The notes: a model not told the origin generated them from the letters alone. A stretch of 64,000 nucleotides of DNA from Pseudomonadota bacterium (GCA_023388255.1 JAEWGO010000015.1:1-64000), one strand, 5' to 3'; shown: positions 8,956-16,812, counted from the stretch's first letter. Translations and numbers: made by a program.

Positions 8956-8961
8956 TATAGT
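8956..8961 (+). promoter_or_regulatory. -10 box of glnB
   Basis: TATAGT lies 30 bases before the glnB ATG. It is followed by CGGAGAC (8981-8987) as the ribosome-binding site. The -35 position falls inside the upstream dyad. Confidence 0.5.
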
Positions 8962-8991
8962 CGTGCCGATCCATCCCGCACGGAGACAGCC

Positions 8992-9330
8992 ATGCAAATG
9001 GTCATGGCGATCATCAAGCCGTTCAAGCTCGACGAGGTGCGCGAAGCGCTGGCCGATGTCGGCGTCGCCGGCATCACGGTCACCGAGATCAAGGGCTTCG
9101 GTCGCCAGAAGGGTCACACCGAGTTGTACCGCGGTGCCGAGTACGTGGTCGATTTCCTGCCGAAGATCAAGATCGAAGTCGCAGTGGCCGACGACCAGCT
9201 CGAGCGCGTGGTCGAGGCGATCGCCAGCACCGCCAACACCGGCAAGATCGGCGACGGCAAGATCTTTGTCTGGCAACTCGATCGCATCGTGCGCATCCGT
9301 ACCGGTGAACTCGATGCGGATGCGTTGTGA
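8992..9330 (+). CDS. glnB: P-II family nitrogen regulatory protein
   Basis: This 112-aa trimeric sensor of 2-oxoglutarate, ATP/ADP and (through uridylylation) glutamine controls glutamine synthetase adenylylation and NtrB. The T-loop motif GFGRQKGHTELYRGAEY is intact with the uridylylation Tyr at residue 51. Asp54 (YVVDFLP) is GlnB-like, whereas the C-terminal half (ADDQLE, IRTGELD) is GlnK-like. No amtB is adjacent. The start is fixed by CGGAGAC five bases upstream and by the MQMVMAIIKPF beginning. Confidence 0.93.
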   Translation: MQMVMAIIKPFKLDEVREALADVGVAGITVTEIKGFGRQKGHTELYRGAEYVVDFLPKIKIEVAVADDQLERVVEAIASTANTGKIGDGKIFVWQLDRIVRIRTGELDADAL

Positions 9331-9403
9331 GAAAGCCGGGATGACCCGCCTGCGGTTGTCCTGAAGTGTCAGGGCTCGAAAAACCGCAAAGCCCGTCCGC
9401 TTC

Positions 9404-9961
9404 CTAGCGCAACACGATCCACAGACCGAGCGCCGCGAACAGCACCGACGCACCGATCCGCGCTGCCTTGAGCGGCAGCTTCTCGGCGAAGCGCGAACCG
9501 AGCCACACCACCGGCACGTTCGCCAGCAGCATGCCAAGCGTGGTGCCGACAACGACCTGCCACAGCGGGTGGTACTGGGCGGCGAGCACGATCGTCGCCA
9601 CCTGCGTCTTGTCGCCCATCTCGGCGAGGAAGAACGCGATCACCGTGGCGATGAACACGCCATGGCCGGCGCCGCGCGCGGCTTCCGATTCGTCGGCGTG
9701 GTCAGGCTTGAGCGTCCATGCGGCGACCGCGAAGAAACTCAGCGCGACGATCCATTTCTGCACGCCGGGCGTCAGCCATTGCGCGACCAGAACGCCGACC
9801 GCGCCGGCGAGCGCGTGGTTGACAAGGGTCGCGGCGAGGATGCCGAGGCAGATCGGCCAGGGCCGGCGGTATTTCGCGGCGAGGATCAGCGACAGCAATT
9901 GCGTCTTGTCGCCGATTTCGGCGATCGCGACCGCAGTGGTCGAAACGAGCATGGCTTGCAT
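9404..9961 (-). CDS. mneA: TMEM165/GDT1 (UPF0016) family manganese exporter
   Basis: This 185-aa inner-membrane protein has about six hydrophobic segments and the two family signature motifs, AEIGDKTQ near residue 14 and AEMGDKTQ near residue 108, which line the cation path. Homologues in Vibrio (MneA) export manganese. GGAG lies six bases before the ATG at 9961. The mRNA leader carries a yybP-ykoY Mn2+ riboswitch (10035-10160), so expression should rise with excess manganese. Confidence 0.9.
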   Translation of the reverse strand: MQAMLVSTTAVAIAEIGDKTQLLSLILAAKYRRPWPICLGILAATLVNHALAGAVGVLVAQWLTPGVQKWIVALSFFAVAAWTLKPDHADESEAARGAGHGVFIATVIAFFLAEMGDKTQVATIVLAAQYHPLWQVVVGTTLGMLLANVPVVWLGSRFAEKLPLKAARIGASVLFAALGLWIVLR

Positions 9962-10034
9962 GGAAACTCCGACGGGCCGGGGAACGTGGACGCAATGGCT
10001 CAGCGCGCGCCGCCCCCGGCCCGGGTGCGGCATG

Positions 10035-10160
10035 CGAGAACCAAAGGTCTTGCCGGACATGGAACTGTCGCGCGCGCCATGGCGTGTCCGCCAAGCATGT
10101 TGACGCGCGCCCCGCTGCCGTTCGCCGCGGTCGGCTACTCCCCGATGGAGTGGCGCGGAT
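10035..10160 (-). promoter_or_regulatory. yybP-ykoY manganese riboswitch
   Basis: On the minus strand, in order, are GGGGAGTAGCC (10133-10143), GCGTCAACATGC (10101-10112) and GGCAAGACCTTTGG (10041-10054). These are the conserved L1, three-way-junction and L3 sequences of the yybP-ykoY (Mn2+-sensing) riboswitch. The element ends about 75 bases before the ATG of the UPF0016 exporter, a known target of this riboswitch class. The outer boundaries are approximate. Confidence 0.88.
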
Positions 10161-10236
10161 GCTAACAGTTTCGTCGCGATGCCCGCGAGTGCGGGCGGAT
10201 GCCGTGCAATCGCGCCAGCGATGACGCGCTCGCGCG

Positions 10237-10872
10237 TTAGGCGGTGGTCGATGGTGATCGGCAATGCGTCCGTCTGCGTGCGCCGCTCCAGTCTTCGCGT
10301 GCCAATGCGAACCGCAGGGCCGGCTTGCCGAATTGCTCGGTACGCCCGTCGGCGCGAAAACCGAGGCGTTCGAGCAGCGGCGGAACCGAGCGGTTTTCCG
10401 GTGTGCACAGGCCGATCAACGAGGACAAGCCGAGCGGGCCGAATGCGTGCTCGCACAGCGCCACGCCGCCTTCGAGCGCGTAACCGCGGCCCCAAGTACG
10501 CGGCAACAGGCGCGTGCCGATCTCGATCGCGCCGCTTTCCGTGCTCGGCACCAGCGAAAAAATGCCAATGAACGCGCCGTGGCGATCAGTCGCGTACCAG
10601 ATGCCAAGGCCTGGCCGCTCGATATGGATGCGTCGCGCGTGCTCGATCATGCCGACCACTTCGACCAAAGTGTCCAGCGGCGCATCGAGGATGTGCCGCG
10701 CGACCCGGCTTTCCAGCCCGAGGCGCAGCAGGTCGAGCGCCTGCGCGGGCGCCAGTTCGAACAGCGCGATGCGCCGCGTGCGCAGGAACGGCCGCGCACC
10801 GGCGAGGGCCAGGTTGCGCCGGAAGTCGTCGCCGACAGGTGTCGCCGATGGCGCAGGTTCGGAGCTGGACAT
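10237..10872 (-). CDS. GNAT family N-acetyltransferase, RimJ/RimL-like
   Basis: This ~211-aa acetyltransferase uses acetyl-CoA. ARPFLRTRRIALFELAP at the start of the fold, the central beta-hairpin (IGIFSLVPSTESGAIEIG) and the acetyl-CoA-binding region LLPRTWGRGYALEGGVAL, then TPENRSVPPLLERLGF, match ribosomal-protein-alanine-acetyltransferase-like GNATs. The ATG at 10872 has AAGGAAC just upstream; an ATG six codons earlier (10890) is possible. The substrate is unknown. Confidence 0.8.
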   Translation of the reverse strand: MSSSEPAPSATPVGDDFRRNLALAGARPFLRTRRIALFELAPAQALDLLRLGLESRVARHILDAPLDTLVEVVGMIEHARRIHIERPGLGIWYATDRHGAFIGIFSLVPSTESGAIEIGTRLLPRTWGRGYALEGGVALCEHAFGPLGLSSLIGLCTPENRSVPPLLERLGFRADGRTEQFGKPALRFALAREDWSGARRRTHCRSPSTTA

Positions 10873-10907
10873 GGTTCCTTGATATGCCAATCACGGGTCG
10901 CGCGAAC

Positions 10908-10939
10908 CTAGGGCGATCCCGAGGTCGGGCACGCCCTAG
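10908..10939. other. Nested inverted repeat upstream of the glycine-rich gene
   Basis: Outer arms CTAGGGCG/CGCCCTAG enclose inner arms CCCGA/TCGGG. A second dyad GGGG-AAACTA-CCCC follows at about 10960-10973. No U-tract follows, so a terminator is unlikely. An operator or structured leader is more likely. It lies between divergent genes. Confidence 0.45.
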
Positions 10940-11046
10940 ATTGCGGCAGGCGCCTGCGTGGGGAAACTACCCCTTACGTCCGCGGTGCGGGCGAAGCGCG
11001 GCAATCGCGGCCGCCTCAACCAGAACGACGAATTCGGGAGAAGATC

Positions 11047-11274
11047 ATGGGTCAGGCAATTGGTGGAGCCATCAGCGGCATTCTTGGCAATGTCGTGAGT
11101 TCCTTGGTCGGCAAGCTCGGCGATATGCTCGGCAACCTGCTCGGCGGTGCTGCTGGCAACCTGTTCGGCGGCCTGCTTGGCCAGTCCGGCATGTCTTCGG
11201 ACGCGCAGCATTCGTTCCTCGACAATTTCTCGCAGGGCTTCAGCCAGTCGTTCAGCCACGTCACCGGCGGCTGA
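11047..11274 (+). CDS. Small glycine-rich hydrophobic protein
   Basis: This 75-aa protein is not recognised. It has many Gly-x3-Gly spacings (IGGAISGILGNVV, LLGGAAGNLFGGLLG) that resemble glycine-zipper membrane-active segments, and then a polar, Phe/Ser-rich C-terminus (FLDNFSQGFSQSFSH). No signal peptide is visible. GGGAGAAG seven bases before the ATG is a clear ribosome-binding site, and the next gene starts ten bases after its stop, so the pair is an operon. Function is unknown; a membrane-associated or aggregation-prone peptide is possible. Confidence 0.7.
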   Translation: MGQAIGGAISGILGNVVSSLVGKLGDMLGNLLGGAAGNLFGGLLGQSGMSSDAQHSFLDNFSQGFSQSFSHVTGG

Positions 11275-11284
11275 GGCTGATCCC

Positions 11285-11596
11285 ATGAGTCATGCAGGAG
11301 AGGATGACCGGCACGCATACATGGCCAGCTTGGCCGAGATGCGCAGCAACGACCTGATTACCGCCGACGACGAGACGACGCTGATCCGCAACTACGACGA
11401 GCAGAAGGCTTCGGTGGAAGCCGCGTTCGCGCAGTTCCTGCCGGAATACCGGCGTCGCGTGCGCGAGGATGGCGAGGCCGCCGCCAACGAATGGATGGCT
11501 GAGGCCGCACGCGAGATCGGGCGCCAGCAGGGCGAGGCGGCGCGCAATCTCGTCGGTGGCTTGACGTCGGTCCGGAGCGCCGTCGGCGGCGCCTAG
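11285..11596 (+). CDS. Small acidic helical protein of unknown function
   Basis: This 103-aa predicted soluble protein is almost entirely helical and rich in Glu and Ala (NYDEQKASVEAAFAQFLPEY), with a short Gly/Ala tail (NLVGGLTSVRSAVGGA). The N-terminal part (MASLAEMRSNDLITADDETTLI) is acidic. It follows the glycine-rich gene after ten bases and ends at a strong terminator, so the two form a bicistronic unit. It may partner or neutralise the hydrophobic protein. No family is recognised. Confidence 0.65.
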   Translation: MSHAGEDDRHAYMASLAEMRSNDLITADDETTLIRNYDEQKASVEAAFAQFLPEYRRRVREDGEAAANEWMAEAAREIGRQQGEAARNLVGGLTSVRSAVGGA

Positions 11597-11621
11597 ATTC
11601 TCTGCAAAGAACCTGTGTGCC

Positions 11622-11660
11622 AAAAAATGCGACCACGAGCCCGTGGTCGCATTTTTTTTC
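11622..11660 (+). terminator. Strong bidirectional Rho-independent terminator
   Basis: An A-tract plus ATGCGACCACG, short loop, CGTGGTCGCAT and a T8 tract. The stem is perfect and it is flanked by A6 and T8, so it can work in both directions. It closes the two-gene operon and insulates the Fur-regulated promoter downstream. Confidence 0.93.
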
Positions 11661-11775
11661 CGTGGTGCGCAAACGCAACGTGTGAGGCGCGAGCTGCGTT
11701 GTTCGCATGCGCGTCGGCTGAGCTGCTGCAGTGCTGGAAACACTGTCAGTTTGACGCGATGACTGCTTGACTATC

Positions 11776-11794
11776 GAATGAGAATCATTATCAT
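11776..11794. promoter_or_regulatory. Fur box upstream of hemP
   Basis: GAATGAGAATCATTATCAT matches the 19-bp Fur consensus (GATAATGATAATCATTATC) at most positions, including the central AATCATTATC. It lies about 30 bases before the hemP ATG, so iron-replete cells should repress the heme-uptake operon. Confidence 0.85.
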
Positions 11795-11823
11795 CTAAGC
11801 GCATCCACCCGTCGGAGTAGGTC

Positions 11824-12033
11824 ATGTTCGAACAGCATCCCGCGACGCCCGATGCCGGCGACCTCGGCACGCACATGGTTTCGCTTGCACAACGCCCGCT
11901 GCGCCATGTGTCGCCCCAGCGGATCGGCAGCGGACAATTGCTTTCCGGCGGCAACGAGCTCGTCATCGAGCACGCCGGGCAGGAATACCGGCTGCGCCTG
12001 ACGCGCAACGACAAGTTGATCCTGACCAAGTAA
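11824..12033 (+). CDS. hemP: Hemin uptake protein HemP
   Basis: This 69-aa HemP-family protein has a family core at the C-terminus (RIGSGQLLSGGNELVIEHAG, YRLRLTRNDKLILTK). HemP-type proteins are needed for, or activate, heme-receptor expression in several proteobacteria. GTCGGAGTAGGTC precedes the ATG. The gene is directly behind a Fur box and in front of the TonB-dependent receptor, its usual place. Confidence 0.9.
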   Translation: MFEQHPATPDAGDLGTHMVSLAQRPLRHVSPQRIGSGQLLSGGNELVIEHAGQEYRLRLTRNDKLILTK

Positions 12034-12045
12034 GTCCTTTCACGC

Positions 12046-12077
12046 CGACGGACGCCGTGCCTGCCACGCGTCCGTCG
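12046..12077 (+). other. Perfect hairpin between hemP and the heme receptor gene
   Basis: CGACGGACGC and GCGTCCGTCG form a 10-bp perfect stem with a 12-base loop. It begins 12 bases after the hemP stop and no T-tract follows. It may be an mRNA-processing or stability element setting the hemP-to-receptor ratio. Confidence 0.5.
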
Positions 12078-12185
12078 TGACAGCGCTCGCGCCACCCTCT
12101 CCAACGTCGCCAGCCCGAACCGCTCGCCTTTCCGGTTCCCCGCCAGCCTTTGCCTTTCCGAAGCAATGGCAATACCGGGGAACCC

Positions 12186-14462
12186 ATGCAGAAGTGGACC
12201 ATCGCCGCGAGCATCGCGGCACTGCCGATCGTCGCCGCGGCCAACGCGGCCGAACCTGCGCCGCTCGACATTCCGATCTTCGACGAGCTCGACCGCGTCG
12301 TCGTGACGGCGACGCTCACGCCGCGCGCACAGAAGGACGTCGCCACCGAAGTCGGCGTCATCGACGCGGACGAAATCGATCGTCGCCAGGTGCAGACCGT
12401 CGCCGACCTCGTGCGCTACGAACCCGGCGTCAGCGCGATCGGCAGCGACATCGGCGGCGGCCGCTTCGGCACCGGCGGGATCTCGATCCGCGGACTTGGC
12501 GGCAACCGCGTGCGCATCGAACTCGATGGCATCGCGATCCCCGATGCGTTCGAGATCGGCAGCTTCTCCAGCGCCGGCCGCGACGTTGTCGATGTCGATG
12601 CGCTCAAGCGCGTCGAGATCGTGCGCGGCGCGGCGTCATCGTTGTACGGCTCCGATGCGCTCGGCGGCGTGGTCAGCTATGTGACCAAGGATCCGGTGGA
12701 CTACGTCGGCAAGGACGGCCGCCACATCGGTTCGCTCAAGTTCCTTTACGACAGCGCCGACCGCGGCAGCGCGGAAACCGCGACCTGGGCCGCCGCGAAC
12801 GCGAACGACGGCTTCGTGCTCGTGGCGACACACCGCGACGCGAAGGCGACGAACAACCGCGGCGACGTCGACAGCGCCGATTCCACGCGCACGCGGCCGA
12901 ACCCGCAGGAGCAGGACAGCAACGCGCTGCTCGCCAAATACGCGCATACCGCCGATTCCGGTCGCGTCGACCGCGTGACCTTCGACGGCAATCGCGGCAA
13001 CGTCGCTACCGACATGCTGACCGGCCGCTCCTACAGCGCGCTGACGCGCGCGCTGACGTCGTCGCTGCGCGGCGAGGACAGCCGCGAGCGCCTGCGCCTC
13101 GCGTTCGACCAAACCTTGCCGCTGGCCAGCGCGCTGGCCGACAACCTCGACTGGAAGGTCTACGTGCAGCGCAGCGAGATCGGCCAGGATACGTTCGAAG
13201 ACCGCGCCACCGTTACCGATGCCGGGCTCGTCAACCCGAAGCAGCGCTTCCGCCGCTTCCAATTCGACCAACGCGTGTTCGGTGCCGAGGCGATCGCGCG
13301 CAAGACGCTCGCCACCGGCACCGTCGAACACGCGATCACCTACGGCGTCGACCTCTCGCGCACGCACACCGCGGAGGAACGCAACGGCTGGCAGCGCGAC
13401 GTGACCACCGGTGCGATCACCAACGTCGTCTCGCCGGACACGTTCCCGGTGCGCGATTTCCCGGTCAGCGACACCACCACGGCCGCGCTGTTCGCGCAGG
13501 ACGAACTGCGCCTCGCCGACGGCAGGCTCAGCCTGATCCCGGCGCTGCGCGTGGACTACTACAAGCTCGCCCCGAAACCGGATGCGATCTTCGAAGACGA
13601 CAATCCCGGCATCACGCCGGCCGGCCTGAACCATACGAGCTGGTCGCCGAAACTCGGCGCGATCTGGCGCTTCAACGAAAGCCTGTCCGCATTCGCGCAA
13701 TACGCGCATGGCTTCCGCGCGCCGCCGTACAGCGACGTCAACATCGGCTTCACCAACCTCGCGTTCGGGTATACCTCGCTGCCGAATCCGGGCCTGAAAC
13801 CGGAAACCAGCAACGGGCTGGAAATCGGCCTGCGTGCGAATGGCCGCATCGGCTGGTTCAGCGTGTCCGCCTACGAGAACCGCTATCGCGACTTCATCGA
13901 GTCGCAATCGTTCGTCGGCGTCGATCCCGACTCGGGCCTGATGCTGTTCCAGTCGGTCAACCTGAGTCGCGTGAAGATCCGCGGTGCCGAGATGCGCTAC
14001 GGCCTGAACCTCGGCGCGTTCAGCGGCACGTTCGATGGCTGGAGCATCAAGGGCAGCCTTGCCAGCGCGCGCGGCGACGACCAGACCGCGCAGGCGCCGC
14101 TGGTCAGCATCGACCCGGCGCGCGCCGTGGTCGGTCTTGCATTCGATCGCGAACGTTTGGGCGCCGAACTCACCGGCAGTTTCGTCGCGCGCAAGGATCG
14201 TTTGCCGGCGCCGGGCATTTCGGAAGATCCGTCCGCGCCACCGCCGGCTGCACTGTTCGAAGCGCCGGGCTACGCGACGTTCGATCTGTATACGCACTGG
14301 CAGGCGCTGCCGCAGCTCGAAGTGTTCGGCGCGCTCACCAACATCGGCGATCGCCGCTATTGGAACTGGGGCGCGGTCGGCGGCTTCACGCAAGGCAACA
14401 CGATCGACCTCTACAGCGCAGCGGGTCGCGCGATCCGTGTCGGCCTGCGCGCCACGTTCTGA
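12186..14462 (+). CDS. TonB-dependent heme/hemoglobin receptor
   Basis: This 758-aa outer-membrane receptor has a signal peptide (cleavage after NAAEP-like AANA near residue 22). Its plug domain carries VVVTAT, DLVRYEPGVS, ISIRGLGGNRVRIELDG and RVEIVRGAASSLYGSDALGG. The 22-strand barrel contains the heme-receptor FRAPP motif followed by NPGLKPETSNGLEIGLR (NPNL/FRAP region), and the chain ends in Phe. It belongs to the TonB-hemoglobin/hemin receptor families. It imports heme with TonB-ExbBD energy, which is not encoded here. It is co-regulated with hemP by Fur. Confidence 0.9.
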   Translation: MQKWTIAASIAALPIVAAANAAEPAPLDIPIFDELDRVVVTATLTPRAQKDVATEVGVIDADEIDRRQVQTVADLVRYEPGVSAIGSDIGGGRFGTGGISIRGLGGNRVRIELDGIAIPDAFEIGSFSSAGRDVVDVDALKRVEIVRGAASSLYGSDALGGVVSYVTKDPVDYVGKDGRHIGSLKFLYDSADRGSAETATWAAANANDGFVLVATHRDAKATNNRGDVDSADSTRTRPNPQEQDSNALLAKYAHTADSGRVDRVTFDGNRGNVATDMLTGRSYSALTRALTSSLRGEDSRERLRLAFDQTLPLASALADNLDWKVYVQRSEIGQDTFEDRATVTDAGLVNPKQRFRRFQFDQRVFGAEAIARKTLATGTVEHAITYGVDLSRTHTAEERNGWQRDVTTGAITNVVSPDTFPVRDFPVSDTTTAALFAQDELRLADGRLSLIPALRVDYYKLAPKPDAIFEDDNPGITPAGLNHTSWSPKLGAIWRFNESLSAFAQYAHGFRAPPYSDVNIGFTNLAFGYTSLPNPGLKPETSNGLEIGLRANGRIGWFSVSAYENRYRDFIESQSFVGVDPDSGLMLFQSVNLSRVKIRGAEMRYGLNLGAFSGTFDGWSIKGSLASARGDDQTAQAPLVSIDPARAVVGLAFDRERLGAELTGSFVARKDRLPAPGISEDPSAPPPAALFEAPGYATFDLYTHWQALPQLEVFGALTNIGDRRYWNWGAVGGFTQGNTIDLYSAAGRAIRVGLRATF

Positions 14463-14518
14463 CGTCGCCGCCGCATCGCGATCGCAACGCGCGCATTCGA
14501 ACCAGCAGGAGCAATCCC

Positions 14519-15202
14519 ATGAGCGATCACTACGACCGTTTCGATGCATTGCCACCTTCCGAACCGCCCGAGCAACCGCCTAGCGACCGGGTGTTCGCGC
14601 GGGCGGCTGCGAATCCCGCCGCGCCGGACGGACGTGAATGCAGCAGTGGTCGTTTCGACCTTTCCCGCCTGGCCGATGCGTTGCCGAAACTCGGCGCCGT
14701 GCTGTGGCTGGAGCGGCGCAGCCGGCGTGCCGTGTCGCCGCGCGCATCGGTCGGAACAGGCGGCGTGTTGTTGCTCGAGCATCCGGCCCTCGGCGCGCTC
14801 GCGCGCGTCAACGCGGTGACCGCGCACACGGCCGTCACCTCGCACGGCCCGCGCGAATGGCTGTGCTTTCGCGATGCCTCCGGCGAAACGCAGGGCAAGT
14901 TGTTCCTGCTGCCCGACACCGACTATCTGGCCTGGGACGAAATGACCGCCGCCAGCCGGCTCAAGGCCGAGCCGACGCCGGAACGCTGGAATGCACACGG
15001 CGCCTTCCTGCGCGGCGCGCTGTCGCGTCTCGGCAGTGGCTGGCGCGCGCGCCTGCTGACCTTCGAAATGACGCGGCTGCCGTGGCTGCGCACGCTCGGC
15101 GCAAAACCGCCGTTGCGCATCTCGCTGCTCGGCCTCGAACTCGCCCGCACGATTGCGCGCGCCGAGGGCGCCGAAGTCGTTTCACCCTTGCACACTGCCT
15201 GA
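14519..15202 (+). CDS. HemS/ChuX-like half-domain protein, putative heme-handling factor
   Basis: This 227-aa cytoplasmic protein has a Pro-rich, disordered N-terminal ~40 residues. The folded part reads LPKLGAVLWLERRSRR and later GPREWLCFRDASGETQGKLF then DTDYLAWDEM, which follows the pattern of one half of HemS/ChuS heme-degrading factors (LPxLGxVMxLTRN, GPRxSLQFFDxxG, W). The family is usually duplicated (~340 aa) or ChuX-sized (~165 aa), so this is an intermediate form. AGGAG lies before the ATG. The position after the heme receptor supports a role in heme release or transfer. The assignment is by motif pattern only. Confidence 0.6.
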   Translation: MSDHYDRFDALPPSEPPEQPPSDRVFARAAANPAAPDGRECSSGRFDLSRLADALPKLGAVLWLERRSRRAVSPRASVGTGGVLLLEHPALGALARVNAVTAHTAVTSHGPREWLCFRDASGETQGKLFLLPDTDYLAWDEMTAASRLKAEPTPERWNAHGAFLRGALSRLGSGWRARLLTFEMTRLPWLRTLGAKPPLRISLLGLELARTIARAEGAEVVSPLHTA

Positions 15203-15213
15203 TGGAGATCGAC

Positions 15214-16230
15214 ATGCGTATCCTGCCAGCGATGGCGCTTGCTGCCGTGTTTGCACTCGCCGGTTGTTCCGGCCAAGCCACGCGGTCCGCGCCGAAAGCC
15301 GCCAAACCGATGCTCGCCGAAGCGGCGCCGGCGACCCACGATCGTCCTTGCGCGAACGAGCCGACGACGCCGGCCGCCGCATTCGAGTGCGACCGCAAGA
15401 GCATCCTCTCGATGGTCGGCGAATTTCGCGTGCGCTTCGCGTTCGACGAAACCGTCGCGCTCGCGCCGGGCTATGTGCCGCACGATCCGCAGCGTTCCGG
15501 CGGCACCGAACTCGTCGAGGTCATCGCCGACACCGGCGAGCACATCTCGCTGCAGCACATCCTCGTGCTTGGCAAGGACCACGCGGTGGTCAAACACTGG
15601 CGCCAGGACTGGCAGCACCAGCCCAAGCAGGTGCTGCACTTCCTCGGCAACGGCCGCTTCGAGACGCGGACCCTCGCCGATGGTGATGCGAAGGGTGCGT
15701 GGTCGCAGACCGTCTACGAAGTCGACGACGCGCCGCGCTATGCCGGCGTCGGTCGCTGGAGCCACTCGGGCGGCGAGGATTCCTGGGCGGCTCGCACCTT
15801 GCGTCCGTTGCCGCGGCGCGAATACACGACGCGCCGCGACTACCAGGCGATTGCCGCGCTCAACCGCCACACGGTCACGCCGGCCGGCTGGGTGCACGAG
15901 CAGGAGAACACCAAGGTCGTGTTGGACGCCGAGGGCCGCACGCATGCGCTTGCACGCGAGCTCGGAGTGAACAGCTACACGCGCATCCACGACTACGACT
16001 TCGGCGCCGGGCGCGACTACTGGAACAGGACCGCCGCGTTCTGGACTGTCGTGCGCGCGCAATGGGATCGCGAGATCTCGGCGAACGCCGGGTTCACGAC
16101 CAGCCCGGAGCCAAACGGAGAACCGCGCATCGAGGAATTCTTCAAGCTTGCCGAACGCGCCGAAAAGGGCGAGTCGATCACTGATGCCGAAATCCGCGCG
16201 GTGTTCGATCGCTACGTGAAACTGCAGTAG
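15214..16230 (+). CDS. DUF6607-like lipoprotein of the heme-uptake operon
   Basis: This 338-aa predicted lipoprotein has a signal peptide with lipobox LAGC, the Cys at residue 18. The mature part contains FECDRKSILSMVGEF near the start, many His/Trp residues (HISLQHILVLG, VVKHWRQDWQHQPKQVL) and a C-terminal DFGAGRDYWNRTAAFW segment. This pattern recalls the DUF6607 family, whose members sit with heme or TonB receptors. GGAG lies six bases before the ATG at 15214; an ATG at 15202 overlapping the previous stop (TGATG) is the alternative. A periplasmic heme- or iron-related role is inferred from context. Confidence 0.6.
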   Translation: MRILPAMALAAVFALAGCSGQATRSAPKAAKPMLAEAAPATHDRPCANEPTTPAAAFECDRKSILSMVGEFRVRFAFDETVALAPGYVPHDPQRSGGTELVEVIADTGEHISLQHILVLGKDHAVVKHWRQDWQHQPKQVLHFLGNGRFETRTLADGDAKGAWSQTVYEVDDAPRYAGVGRWSHSGGEDSWAARTLRPLPRREYTTRRDYQAIAALNRHTVTPAGWVHEQENTKVVLDAEGRTHALARELGVNSYTRIHDYDFGAGRDYWNRTAAFWTVVRAQWDREISANAGFTTSPEPNGEPRIEEFFKLAERAEKGESITDAEIRAVFDRYVKLQ

Positions 16231-16244
16231 CTTGCTGCAGTTTC
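16218..16244 (+). terminator. Terminator overlapping the stop codon of the heme operon
   Basis: GAAACTGCAG / CTGCAGTTTC is a perfect 10-bp stem with a seven-base loop that contains the TAG stop codon, ending in TTTC. It probably ends the hemP operon. Confidence 0.65.
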
Positions 16245-16275
16245 GACGCGCTCACCCCGAGCGGCACCGCGCGAA

Positions 16276-16647
16276 TCAGCCCGCGCCGAGCTGCTCGGCG
16301 ATCGATCGCGTGCGTTCGGTCACCACGTTGCCGGTATGCAAGGTCGACTTGCGCTCGAACAGCATCACCAGGCATTCGTCTGTCGCGACCGGGTTGTGGC
16401 GGACGCCTTTTGGCACGACGAACAGCTCGCCTTCGCCCAGTTCGACTGCGCCGTCTTCCATCTCGATGCGCAGTTGTCCTTTCAGCACGAGGAACAGTTC
16501 GTCTTCGCCTTCGTGGCTGTGCCAGCCGAACGTGCCTAGCATCCTGGCGACCTTGATGTAGGAATCGTCGATCTCGCCGATCACGCGGGGCGACCAGTGT
16601 TCGGACAACGATGCGGCGATCTTCACCGGCGATACGGATTGCTGCAT
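16276..16647 (-). CDS. Cupin-domain protein
   Basis: This 123-aa single-domain cupin has motif 1 GWHSHEGEDELFLVLKG and motif 2 GELFVVPKGVRHNPVA, both with the metal-binding His and Glu residues. The ATG at 16647 is where the conserved protein begins (VSPVKIAASLSEHWSPRVIG); in-frame sequence further upstream lacks homology features. The metal and substrate are unknown; many such cupins are small-molecule isomerases or dioxygenase-like proteins. It is convergent with the heme operon. Confidence 0.8.
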   Translation of the reverse strand: MQQSVSPVKIAASLSEHWSPRVIGEIDDSYIKVARMLGTFGWHSHEGEDELFLVLKGQLRIEMEDGAVELGEGELFVVPKGVRHNPVATDECLVMLFERKSTLHTGNVVTERTRSIAEQLGAG

Positions 16648-16812
16648 GAAAGCACCCAGATGATCGTTCGGACGTTGCGCGGATGGTGCGACGCATGCTC
16701 GCATCACGCAATGGACGGACATGCAGCCGGGCGACGCGAAAGCTCGCTTCCGCGCAGCGTGCGCTTGCCGGGCAATGCCACGACGCAACGGCGGCGGCCT
16801 TCGATGGCGCAC

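Larger units (their letters stand above)
8669..8991. other. Structured intergenic region between ubiK and glnB
   Basis: This 323-base divergent intergenic stretch has no credible gene. It holds several strong inverted repeats: GGTGCGAATCTTCGCACC (~8755-8772), a 9-bp stem CCGGCGGTG/CACCGCCGG (~8797-8830), and GCGCCAG/CTGGCGC (~8841-8860). The glnB operator and promoter follow. The compact hairpins could belong to a leader or small RNA on either strand. No known RNA family is recognised. Confidence 0.4.

Noticed and set aside
12636..14555. A 639-codon open frame antisense to the heme receptor
   Set aside because: No ribosome-binding site or motif. Its composition is typical of a GC-rich antisense frame over a conserved TonB-dependent receptor.
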